A stretch of 64,000 nt of DNA from CAVYUC01 sp963783085 (lineage in GTDB: Bacteria > Bacteroidota > Bacteroidia > Bacteroidales > Prolixibacteraceae). The DNA lies in the NCBI GenBank assembly GCA_963783085.1, contig CAWAMJ010000020.1, positions 124,001 through 188,000 of the forward strand, given 5' to 3'. Positions 1 to 7,709 of the stretch are shown here, one piece after another. Positions within the stretch are counted from its first letter, which is position 1, and each line of letters starts with the position of its first letter. The notes under the pieces were generated by a model. It did not search any database, was not told the origin of the DNA, and saw nothing but the letters and a program-made list of their open reading frames with translations. Made by a program: the position numbers and the translations under genes.

Positions 1-329
1 TTTTCAACTTTGTTGAAAAGGGACTGGATACTGCAGTGCAGTTCACCGGCGAACTTTTTTATCTCGTTTCAACATCATTTTTTCAGTTGGATCAATTGGT
101 TGAACGATTGACCCGTTTTCTGGGCAGATTCAATTTGCGGTTAGGGCAGTGGACAAATTCATCAGATGAGGCAGGACTGGAAGAAGCGATCGCCGGAATC
201 ACGCAAACCATCAAAAATTTAGGCAGGCAAGGGCAAAAATTGCAAAACGGATTGGTACACAGGGAAATGCTTTGGTCGGTTATTGGGTTTATCGGATTTT
301 TATTGATAATGATTTTAATAAACAGCTAA
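1..329 (+). CDS. nuoL: NADH-quinone oxidoreductase subunit L (NuoL), C-terminal fragment
   Basis: Only the last ~108 codons are present; the reading frame is already open at the window edge (first full codon at position 3). The fragment has a polar, helical stretch followed by a final hydrophobic segment (MLWSVIGFIGFLLIMILI), as expected for the lateral helix and last membrane helix of the NuoL proton-pumping subunit of complex I. The identification rests mainly on position: it ends 3 bases before a clear nuoM, which is followed by nuoN, the usual L-M-N order. Product function (membrane proton or sodium translocation) is family knowledge. Confidence 0.8.
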   Translation, partial: FNFVEKGLDTAVQFTGELFYLVSTSFFQLDQLVERLTRFLGRFNLRLGQWTNSSDEAGLEEAIAGITQTIKNLGRQGQKLQNGLVHREMLWSVIGFIGFLLIMILINS

Positions 330-332
330 CTT

Positions 333-1805
333 ATGGAAAATCTTCCTTTACTTACCTGGATCGTTTTTTTGCCTGTTTCAGGCAGTTTGTTAATTCTGCT
401 GTTGCGACCTAAAAAAATTAATTGGGTCTACATAATCGGATTAATTGTTTCAGGCCTGTCGTTGCTGGCAGCGGTGCTGGTCTGGGTCAGGGGCATTCCT
501 GCCGGATTTGGCCAGATTGAAGAGGCCGCGTGGATCCCTTCCCTTGGCGCGTCCTATAAACTGGGTGTGGATGGCATCAGTTTTCCGCTGGTGTTATTAA
601 CCACAGTTTTATTTTTTACCTCACTCATCTATTCCATGAAAATCAGGAAAAAAGCAGCATCGTATGTTTCCCTGTTTCTGTTGCTTGAAACAGCATGCCT
701 CGGGGTTTTCCTCTCGCTCGACCTGTTGCTGTTCTATGTATTTTTTGAAGTTACATTGGTGGGAATGTATTTCGTTATTGCCGGCTGGGGTCACGAAAAC
801 CGCAAAAAGGCAGCGCTAACTTTTTTCATTTATACGTTGATCGGAAGTTTGTTTTTGTTGCTTGCCCTGCTGAGTATTTACCTCCACACAAATCCGCTGA
901 CTTTTGATATGACAAGAATAATTGCCGCGCCACCGCTGAAAGGACTGGCTGCGGCACTCACGTTTTGGGGCCTTTTCATTGCTTTTGCCATTAAAACACC
1001 GCTTTTCCCGTTCCATACCTGGTTGCCTGCCGCACACACTGAAGCTCCGGCTCCGGGAAGCACAATTTTAGCCGGCGTTTTACTGAAACTGGGCGCTTAT
1101 GGTTTTATTCGGTTTGCCTTGCAAATGACTCCCGGGGCATTTCGCGACATGGCGGTTTACGTAATTATTTTCGCCGTGTTTTCTGCTGTTTACGGCGCCT
1201 TTGTGGCATTGGCGCAAAAAGACATTAAACGGATGGTGGCCTACACCAGCGTAAACCACATGGGGTATTTAATATTGGGTGTGGCGGCCGCAGCCGTTTT
1301 GCAGTCCGAAGCACGGACCCGTGCGCTCGACGGCGCTGTTTTGCAGATGGTCAGCCACGGAATTGTTACCGGCGTTTTGTTTTTGCTGGTGGGATCGTTG
1401 CAGGACCGGGCAGTAACCCGCAACATGGACCAGTTGAACGGCTTTCTGAAAATTGCGCCGGTTTTGGGTGGATTTTTTATTTTAGCTGCATTTGCTTCAC
1501 TGGGGTTGCCCGGATTGGCACATTTCCCTGCCGAATTCCAGATTTTCCTTGGGACGTTTAGCGAATTTCCGGTGGCAGTCGGAATTACTTTACTGGGACT
1601 TGTTATAACCACAGCGCTCTATCTCCGTGCAATCCAAAAAGTTTTCATGGGTGGAAATACCGTGGGAAATACGGCGTTGACTGATTTAAACCGAAGGGAA
1701 TTATGGGCGATCGTACCGCTGATTATATTGATTCTCATCATCGGTATTTATCCTCAATTCATTCTTTCGGTTATTCATTCTACCACTCAAGCACTTGGAT
1801 TATGA
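333..1805 (+). CDS. nuoM: NADH-quinone oxidoreductase subunit M (NuoM)
   Basis: A 490-residue polytopic membrane protein of the proton-conducting membrane transporter family (complex I subunit M). About 14 hydrophobic segments are seen. Family landmarks are present: FYVFFEVTLVGMYFVIAGWG near residue 135 with the conserved Glu, KTPLFPFHTWLPAAHTEAP near 222-240, GAYGFIRF near 255, and a Lys-containing helix (AQKDIKRMVAYTSVNHMGY) near 295-313. It starts 3 bases after nuoL and its stop TGA overlaps the nuoN start (ATGA), so the three genes form one translation-coupled operon. The protein would couple quinone reduction to ion pumping in the inner membrane. Confidence 0.96.
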   Translation: MENLPLLTWIVFLPVSGSLLILLLRPKKINWVYIIGLIVSGLSLLAAVLVWVRGIPAGFGQIEEAAWIPSLGASYKLGVDGISFPLVLLTTVLFFTSLIYSMKIRKKAASYVSLFLLLETACLGVFLSLDLLLFYVFFEVTLVGMYFVIAGWGHENRKKAALTFFIYTLIGSLFLLLALLSIYLHTNPLTFDMTRIIAAPPLKGLAAALTFWGLFIAFAIKTPLFPFHTWLPAAHTEAPAPGSTILAGVLLKLGAYGFIRFALQMTPGAFRDMAVYVIIFAVFSAVYGAFVALAQKDIKRMVAYTSVNHMGYLILGVAAAAVLQSEARTRALDGAVLQMVSHGIVTGVLFLLVGSLQDRAVTRNMDQLNGFLKIAPVLGGFFILAAFASLGLPGLAHFPAEFQIFLGTFSEFPVAVGITLLGLVITTALYLRAIQKVFMGGNTVGNTALTDLNRRELWAIVPLIILILIIGIYPQFILSVIHSTTQALGL

Positions 1806-3166
1806 GCCAAATGCAGAAAGATTTGCTTCTTATTCTTCCTCAGCTTATTGTGCTGGTGAGTGCAGTTGCCGGGCTCATTTTCGAAATGTTCCGGAAACCG
1901 CGCGGTAGTTTGTGGATCATTTCCGTTGGAATGATTGCGGCAGTGGCATTGGGCATTGGCAGGATCGGACTGGTGGATACGGCCTTTTCGGAAACGTTTC
2001 GGGTGGATGCGCTGAACCATTGGGCGGTAATTATTCTGGGAACAGGAAATATCCTTTTCCTGTTGCTGGCACGTGCGGAATTAAAAGGGACAAAACGGGA
2101 AGGGACAGTTTACAGCCTGCTGACGTTTTCCACACTGGCAGGCACTTTGCTGGCCGGCAGCGGCGATTTGATGTTCATTGTACTCGGAATATTAATGATG
2201 GGTTTGAGTGGGTTTGCACTGGCAGCTTATCCGAAAACAGATGCAGCCACTGAAGGTGCGATGAAATATTTTATCTACGGCTCAATCACCGGCGCCGTGA
2301 TGCTTTTTGGCCTGACTTATTGGGTCGGAATGACAGGGACAACTTTAATAACCGGTTTGCAAACGCCCGGTTTGCCCGTTTGGGCCCTGGTCTTTGGATT
2401 TATGTCGTTGCTGATTGGAACCGGATATGCAGCTTCGGTTTTTCCTTTCCATTTCTGGACCCCTGATACTTTCCAGGGCGCGCCTGTTTCCATCGCTGCC
2501 TATCTTTCGGTTGTACCTAAAATCGGAGCTATTTTTGCCCTGGCACAGGTAGCCAAAGATTTACCTCCCGAAAACTTCAACTGGCAGTTAATTGTAGCCT
2601 TGATGGCTGCTTTTTCCATGACTTACGGAAACGTTTTAGCGCTGTTGCAACAAAATATTATTCGCTTACTCGCTTATTCCACAGTGGCACAGGCAGGTTA
2701 TTTTTTGCTGGCGGTGGTTTCAATTCCCGAAAGTGCAATGGCCACTGATGCGCTGGTGGTTTTTGGCGCCGCTTACCTGTTGATGAATACCGGCGCATTT
2801 GCACTGGTTTTGCAGGCCGGAAAACACATCAGGGAACTGAATGGTTTTGCAAAGAAAAATCCGGTAGCTGCAGTTGCCATGACCATCTTTCTGTTATCGC
2901 TGGTAGGAATTCCGCCGCTTGCTGGTTTCGCCGGAAAATTCTTGCTGTTTGGCGCTACACTCGATGCCGGAATAATCTGGCTTGCCGTGGTCGCAATTAT
3001 CAACAGCGTTATTTCCCTCGCGGTTTATCTGCGGATAATTGTGCCCATGTTTTTTAAAAAAGGCGAAAATTCTGTTTCCGGAAAACACCGGTTAATTCCT
3101 TTGGTTTGGGGATTTTGCTTAGCCGGAACCGTGTTGCTGGGAATTTTTATGAGGTTATTTTTTTAA
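1802..3166 (+). CDS. nuoN: NADH-quinone oxidoreductase subunit N (NuoN)
   Basis: A 454-residue polytopic membrane protein, the third antiporter-like subunit of complex I. The chosen ATG (MSQMQKDLLLILPQ) overlaps the nuoM stop as ATGA; a longer reading frame from 1703 lies inside nuoM and is unlikely to be used. Landmarks: MKYFIYGSITGAVMLFGLTY, FPFHFWTPDTFQGAP and LLQQNIIRLLAYSTVAQAGY, which carry the conserved Lys/His/Arg of the channel. It is the last gene of the nuo operon in this window; the following 150 bases hold a REP-like palindrome and then a convergent gene. Confidence 0.95.
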   Translation: MSQMQKDLLLILPQLIVLVSAVAGLIFEMFRKPRGSLWIISVGMIAAVALGIGRIGLVDTAFSETFRVDALNHWAVIILGTGNILFLLLARAELKGTKREGTVYSLLTFSTLAGTLLAGSGDLMFIVLGILMMGLSGFALAAYPKTDAATEGAMKYFIYGSITGAVMLFGLTYWVGMTGTTLITGLQTPGLPVWALVFGFMSLLIGTGYAASVFPFHFWTPDTFQGAPVSIAAYLSVVPKIGAIFALAQVAKDLPPENFNWQLIVALMAAFSMTYGNVLALLQQNIIRLLAYSTVAQAGYFLLAVVSIPESAMATDALVVFGAAYLLMNTGAFALVLQAGKHIRELNGFAKKNPVAAVAMTIFLLSLVGIPPLAGFAGKFLLFGATLDAGIIWLAVVAIINSVISLAVYLRIIVPMFFKKGENSVSGKHRLIPLVWGFCLAGTVLLGIFMRLFF

Positions 3167-3202
3167 TCGCGCGCAATGTATTTTTTTTCATTCTTTTATA
3201 CT

Positions 3203-3333
3203 GGTGTCCGCGAAATATTAACGGCTAAAGCCTGTTCGTCATGCTCCAAAATTTGACCCCGGCTTAAGCCGGGGGTAATAAAGTACTTGTACAGAGGAGC
3301 TTTAGCCATTAATGCATTATTCAACCGGACACC
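3203..3333. repeat. REP-like palindromic element with inverted ends
   Basis: A ~131-bp element whose ends are inverted copies (GGTGTCCG at 3203 and CGGACACC at 3326-3333). Inside are GGCTAAAGCC (3222 region), the perfect palindrome CCCCGGCTTAAGCCGGGG at 3257-3274, and GAGCTTTAGCC near 3297, so the arms mirror each other. A related copy begins at 49261 and shares GGTGTCCGGTT and the same central palindrome. The same GGCTTTAGCC motif lies just upstream of the REP-associated transposase gene at 51404, which suggests that this enzyme family mobilised the element (inference). The right end overlaps the 3' end of the downstream minus-strand gene. Confidence 0.7.
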
Positions 3334-3764
3334 CGTGATTCATTTATTTGAACATCAAAAAATTCTGAAATGATTTTTTTTGCATCTCCAAATGAGCTGT
3401 AATTTGCCAGTTGGATATCTGGACAGCCGGTAATCATTGCCGATAGAACCCGTCCGGAGCCGGGGCGGAAAAGGCAGAGTACCTTTTTGCCGTTTTCTAC
3501 CGCCCGCCCGATTTCGTACCCAACGCCCATGGAAACAGTGGTAACTTCGGCAATTAAAACATCGGCGGAAAGCAGCCATTTCATGTCGCGGTCGTGTATG
3601 AATTGATCCGTAGGACCATCGCCGCCAACGTGGGTAAGCTTCGGATCGCCGATATGCTCCGTGAGCACTTCGCCAAAATTTTTAAGGTATTCAATGATCT
3701 GCTGATAAATCCCCGCGTCGTTTCGTCCGCCGCGAATGGAGCCGGCAAAGTAGATTTTGATCAT
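3321..3764 (-). CDS. DNPH1/Rcl-like 2'-deoxynucleoside 5'-phosphate N-hydrolase
   Basis: A 147-residue protein of the nucleoside 2-deoxyribosyltransferase superfamily. It opens with MIKIYFAGSIRGGRND, the phosphate and nucleoside binding loop typical of DNPH1 (Rcl), and has AEVTTVSMGVGYEIGRA, where the conserved acid and Glu of the family sit. These enzymes cleave the N-glycosidic bond of deoxynucleoside monophosphates and are thought to clean the nucleotide pool. The start at 3764 is preferred over an upstream ATG at 3788 because homologues begin at MIKIYF. The last codons (encoding RVSG and the stop) come from the REP-like element, so the C-terminus appears to have been rewritten by an insertion. 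It is last in a minus-strand run behind the isomerase. Confidence 0.8.
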   Translation of the reverse strand: MIKIYFAGSIRGGRNDAGIYQQIIEYLKNFGEVLTEHIGDPKLTHVGGDGPTDQFIHDRDMKWLLSADVLIAEVTTVSMGVGYEIGRAVENGKKVLCLFRPGSGRVLSAMITGCPDIQLANYSSFGDAKKIISEFFDVQINESRVSG

Positions 3765-3803
3765 GTTGGTTTGTTGTTTTAAAGCCATATTGTCCGGTTC
3801 ATT

Positions 3804-4634
3804 TTAGGTAAAGTTCAGGTATGCATGTTTAATTTTTTCAAGGTATTCATTTTGATCCATCGCCCAGTATTTATCCGAAAAAATTTCCACTTCGTTAAAA
3901 CCGTTAAATCCGGTTTCTTCTACCCAGCCCCTGATTTGCGGCACGTTAATGCAACCGTCTCCCATCAATCCCCGGTCGTTTAAAAAATCGACAGTCGGTA
4001 CATTCCAGTCGCAAACATGAAAAGCCAGCAGATTTTTGTTTTTGCCGCAACGTTTAATCTCGTTTTCAAGAGTGTTATCCCACCACAAATGATAAACATC
4101 CACAGCAATGCCAACATGTTCCGAATTGATTTCTTCTGCCATCTGATTAGCCTGCGCCAATGTGTTTACCGCAGAGCGGTCGCCGGCATACATCGGGTGC
4201 AGCGGTTCGATGGCCAGTTTTATACCTGCAGCTTTTGCTTGCGGCAAAATTTTCAGAATACCTTCTTTAATCTGATCCCGCGACTTTTCCAGCGGTTGCC
4301 GGCCATCGGCGCCGCAAACCAGAACAATTAACGGAGCGCCAACTCCGGCTGCCTGTTCAATGGCCAATAAATTATCATCAATGGCCAAATCGCGCCTGCT
4401 TTTTTCTGCTGAAGGAAAAAAACCACCCCGGCAAATGGAAACCACGTTCATCCCAAAATCATCGAGTATCGATTTGCATTCTTTCAGCTGTTGTCCTTCC
4501 AGAACATTCCGCCAAATGGTAATGCCATGAATGCCGGCGGCGCTGTAGTTTTTCACACACTGCTTCAGGTCCCACGATTTTGTGGTGAGCGTATGGATGC
4601 ACAGTTTTGAAAAATCAGTAATAGGATTCGCCAT
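3804..4634 (-). CDS. Sugar phosphate isomerase/epimerase, TIM-barrel family
   Basis: A 276-residue xylose-isomerase-like TIM barrel (AP endonuclease 2 superfamily). Metal-ligand positions of the family are visible: Glu in KLAIEPLHPMY, Asp/His in IAVDVYHLWWD, His in LLAFHVCDW, and Glu in FNEVEIFSDKYW near the end. Such enzymes interconvert keto sugars or inositol derivatives; the substrate cannot be named from sequence. The start at 4634 (MANPITDF) is chosen because the upstream extension to 4700 is hydrophobic and untypical. It lies between a GH88 hydrolase and a DNPH1-like gene on the same strand with short gaps, so a role in using the sugar released by the hydrolase is plausible (inference). 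Confidence 0.85.
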   Translation of the reverse strand: MANPITDFSKLCIHTLTTKSWDLKQCVKNYSAAGIHGITIWRNVLEGQQLKECKSILDDFGMNVVSICRGGFFPSAEKSRRDLAIDDNLLAIEQAAGVGAPLIVLVCGADGRQPLEKSRDQIKEGILKILPQAKAAGIKLAIEPLHPMYAGDRSAVNTLAQANQMAEEINSEHVGIAVDVYHLWWDNTLENEIKRCGKNKNLLAFHVCDWNVPTVDFLNDRGLMGDGCINVPQIRGWVEETGFNGFNEVEIFSDKYWAMDQNEYLEKIKHAYLNFT

Positions 4635-4718
4635 AAATCGATTTATTATTGGTTTCAATGTAAAATATCGAATAAGGAATAAGAAATTAGAAAAATACAA
4701 ATATTAGTTTACAGCATC

Positions 4719-6131
4719 TTATTCATACTCCATCTCACCCGGAGAGGGTGCGGTAAGGTTCTCCCAGAAAGTATAATATTTTTCATCATTAATTATTCGC
4801 TGTAAATAAAGCGCTGCTTCGCGGGCATGGTAATCGCCCCACATCGACGATTCGCCGCACGCAATTTTTTGTCCTGCCGGCACATTGTCCCAGCCGTTGG
4901 GCTGGTGGTAAATGCTGTGTAAAATCAGGCCCTGGTGCTGCGGATTGGTACTCAGATACGGATAGTCCAGCAGCGTGTTTATTACCGTTAATCCTGCCTG
5001 CCGGAATTTTTCACCGGCTTCTTTATCGCCTTTTTCAATCAAATAGTAGCCAAGCCGAAGCAAACCCTGAGCGCCAATGGCTGCTGCCGAGCTGTCTACC
5101 GGTTCCCAGTTGTTAAATGGATCGGCAGGTTTATTCAGGTAACCACTTATTTTGTGCAGGTTGGGAGCCCCGGTATCCCAATATGGAATTCCATCCACAG
5201 GTGTGTTTTCAATATAAAAATCGCAGGTGGCCTGTGCAGCTTTCAGCATCATTTTTTCGATTTCCGGTTTTCCGCCAAAGTAATTCAATTCATCACCGGA
5301 AAGCATTTGCAACAGCTCCAGTTCTTCGGCAAAACCGAGCATTGCCCAGGCAAGTCCCCGCGTCCATGTTGAGAAACCAGTGTAGCCTTGCTGAGAATTC
5401 GGGCACCGGTAATTTCCGTCGTTAACATTAAAAATAACTTCATGGGCGGTTCTCCCGTACACATCAAACGAATCACGTCCTTCGCCATAAAAAACGGAAT
5501 ATTTTGCCGTTGCTGCAACGTGTTGAATTGCCCGTTCCAAAAGCGAAATTTTCACATCGCCTTCGCTCTGCAATACATGTCCCAGCAGGTGGCTGGCCAT
5601 TAAAACCCGCACCGATCGGATGGTATCCACAAATAATGAATGCGGTCCGTTAAAGGAGTAGATAAAACCGCCGTCTTTTATTTTTGTCCACCGGCTGGCC
5701 TGCACTGCGCCGGATATTTTCACTGCCAGTTCGTAGAAGTTTTTCTCCCATTCGTTGAATGGAATTTTGCCTTCGTTCATCAGTCGCAACAAATTACCGT
5801 AAGTGCTCAGGTTGTTGAACCCATGGTCGTGCACACCCGTGTGACTAATGTGCGGCGCCATTTTTTTGAGCGTATTTTTCCGGCCGGATTCCAAAAAATA
5901 ATTTTCGCCGGTAGCATCGAACTGCAAAATAGATGAGCCAAACTGAAAACCCTGTGTCCATTCCGTCCAGCCACGGGTGGTGTATTTTCCGTCAACCGTA
6001 AAAACCGGGGAACCTTTTGACGCATCATAATTTTTATCGGTGGTTTTTATTTTTTCGCCTGACAGCTCCCAGAATAAATCCAGTTTTTTTTTCAGTTGTC
6101 CGGGCTTCAGCGTGAAATCGATATTTATCAT
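4719..6131 (-). CDS. Glycoside hydrolase family 88 (unsaturated glucuronyl hydrolase)
   Basis: A 470-residue GH88-type (alpha/alpha)6 barrel protein. Features seen: WTQGFQFGSSILQF near the N-terminus, HDHGFNNLSTYGN, WTRGLAWAMLGFAEEL, PVDGIPYWDTGAP, and WGDYHAREAALYLQRI near the end, all family-like Trp/Asp/His-rich blocks. GH88 enzymes remove the 4,5-unsaturated uronic acid left by polysaccharide lyases, by hydration of the double bond. No signal peptide is seen at the preferred start (MINIDFTLKPG, 6131), so the protein may act inside the cell; a longer frame from 6236 exists but adds no signal. It heads the minus-strand run with the isomerase and DNPH1-like genes. Confidence 0.88.
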   Translation of the reverse strand: MINIDFTLKPGQLKKKLDLFWELSGEKIKTTDKNYDASKGSPVFTVDGKYTTRGWTEWTQGFQFGSSILQFDATGENYFLESGRKNTLKKMAPHISHTGVHDHGFNNLSTYGNLLRLMNEGKIPFNEWEKNFYELAVKISGAVQASRWTKIKDGGFIYSFNGPHSLFVDTIRSVRVLMASHLLGHVLQSEGDVKISLLERAIQHVAATAKYSVFYGEGRDSFDVYGRTAHEVIFNVNDGNYRCPNSQQGYTGFSTWTRGLAWAMLGFAEELELLQMLSGDELNYFGGKPEIEKMMLKAAQATCDFYIENTPVDGIPYWDTGAPNLHKISGYLNKPADPFNNWEPVDSSAAAIGAQGLLRLGYYLIEKGDKEAGEKFRQAGLTVINTLLDYPYLSTNPQHQGLILHSIYHQPNGWDNVPAGQKIACGESSMWGDYHAREAALYLQRIINDEKYYTFWENLTAPSPGEMEYE

Positions 6132-6329
6132 TCGAATTTTTTTTCGGTTAAAAATTTGCCGAAAGGTATAAAAGTGTAGTGGCATTTGAAATAGTTTAGC
6201 GGGTGCAATTCCATTTGATCGTTGTCTTTTGCGCACAGTAAACGACTTGCCAGCGCCGCAGCTCCTGCCAACATCAGTGAACGAATTTGATTCTCTGTTT
6301 TTTATTCCTGCTTATTTCAAGAAGATAGG

Positions 6330-7110
6330 GAACACCGAAAAAAATAACAGAATCAGGAAGCTGGAGTATTTCCCGCAGATTTCGCAGACATGCGCAGATT
6401 TTGTTATTTCTGCGAAAATAAGCAGGAGGTTTAAATAGAATAAGAAATACTGAATAACCCCGCCTGACCGGACGGGCAGGGAATAACAAAATCAGAAAGT
6501 GGAGGGAATCCTGAAAGAATTAAATTCGAATAGCCCCGTATGAAAATGCGGGGTTGGAAATGAAGCGAAAACAGAACCCGGAATGGGTTCAATAGTTGGA
6601 AATGTGTTTACCAAAAAAACATTTAGAGAAATGTTTTCCGCAGATTCAATGCGCAGATTTTGTTATTTCTGCGAAAATAAGCGGGAGGTTTAAATAGAAT
6701 TAGAAACACTGAATAACCCCGCCTGACCGGACGGGCAGGGAATAACAGAATCAGGAAGCTGGAGGAAATCCTGAAAGGATTAAATTTGAATAGCCCCGTA
6801 TGAAATGCGGGGTTGGTAATGAAGCGAAAACAGAACCCGGAATGGGTTCAACAGTTGGAAATGTGTTTACCAAAAAAACATTTAGAGAAATGTTTTCCGC
6901 AGATATGCGCAGATTTTGTTATTTCTGCGAAAATAAGCGGGAGGTTTAAATAGAATTAGAAATACTGAATAACCCCGCCTGACCGGACGGGCAGGGAATA
7001 ACAGAATCAGGAAGCTAGAAAATCCTGAAAGGATTAAATTCGAATAGCCCCGTATGAAATGCGGGGTTGGGAATGAAATGTGAACCAGAACCCGGAAAGG
7101 GTTCAACATA
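6330..7110. repeat. Tandem array of a ~257-bp non-coding repeat (about 3 copies)
   Basis: The anchor GCGAAAATAAGC followed by GGAGGTTTAAATAGAAT occurs at 6412, 6671 and 6927, giving periods of 259 and 256 bases. Each unit carries three short palindromes: one around CCTGACCGGACGGGCAGG, one around AGCCCCGTATGAAATGCGGGG, and an AACCCGGAATGGGTT hairpin, then AAACATTTAGAGAAATGTTT. A partial copy precedes the first (from ~6330) and the last decays near 7110. The copies differ by scattered substitutions and small indels. No believable gene lies within; the open frames there are low-complexity readings of the palindromes. It occupies the whole gap between the GH88 start and the folK end. Confidence 0.85.
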
Positions 7111-7125
7111 TTGATTGGCATACCA

Positions 7126-7623
7126 TTATTTTCGGGTCGCGTCAATTTGCTTCAAAATCGATTCGTCTTTGCAGGTTTCGAGCATTTGAACGCTGTTTAA
7201 CCGGAGCAGCGGATGTTTCTTGTCCGGGGCAATTTCAGCCAGCGGGACCAATACGAACCTGCGCTGGTGAATCAGCGGATGAGGAATGATCAAATCTCCG
7301 GTTTCCAAATACAAATCATCGTAGTACAAAATATCGATGTCCATTTCGCGCGAGGTATATTTGCCAATTTCGCGGGTCCTGCCAAATTCTTGTTCAATTT
7401 CATGGATTTCCTGCAACAACCTTTCGGGAGCCAAAACGGTTTCAATAACCAACACCTGGTTCCAGAAATTCTCTTCGGCATGAAATCCCCAGGGCTTTGA
7501 TTCGTAAACCGACGAATATGAGGTTATTTTCCCCAGCTTGTTTTCTATCAGTTCATAAACTTTGCTGAAATTTTTTGCTTTGTTTCCGATATTTCCGCCT
7601 ATTCCTAAAAAAACCTCGTGCAT
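7126..7623 (-). CDS. folK: 2-amino-4-hydroxy-6-hydroxymethyldihydropteridine diphosphokinase (FolK)
   Basis: A 165-residue HPPK. The start MHEVFLGIGGNIGNKAKNF at 7623 matches the family N-terminus (LGxNxGdk), and the body has SSVYESKPWGFHAEENFWNQVL and the hallmark TSREMDIDILYYDDLYLETGDLIIPHPLIHQRRFVL (split here for reading) with the paired Asp that bind magnesium and the PHPxxxxRxFVL closing motif. It transfers pyrophosphate from ATP to 6-hydroxymethyl-dihydropterin in folate synthesis. It is divergently transcribed from sppA with ~87 bases between the starts. Confidence 0.96.
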   Translation of the reverse strand: MHEVFLGIGGNIGNKAKNFSKVYELIENKLGKITSYSSVYESKPWGFHAEENFWNQVLVIETVLAPERLLQEIHEIEQEFGRTREIGKYTSREMDIDILYYDDLYLETGDLIIPHPLIHQRRFVLVPLAEIAPDKKHPLLRLNSVQMLETCKDESILKQIDATRK

Positions 7624-7709
7624 TGAATTGTATATTTGTATTTCCTTTAGTTCCGTTCTTCCTGTTTCTAAAGAATGTTTAAAATTAGCAAAAATCAAAA
7701 AAAATCGAT

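Noticed and set aside
1703..1801. A start for nuoN upstream of the nuoM stop
   Set aside because: The extension lies entirely within nuoM and the ATGA overlap at 1802 is the normal operon joint.
6274..7145. Minus-strand open frames with FPARPVRRGYS in the folK-GH88 gap
   Set aside because: They are readings of the tandem palindromic repeat and recur with each copy; no start signal or conserved domain.
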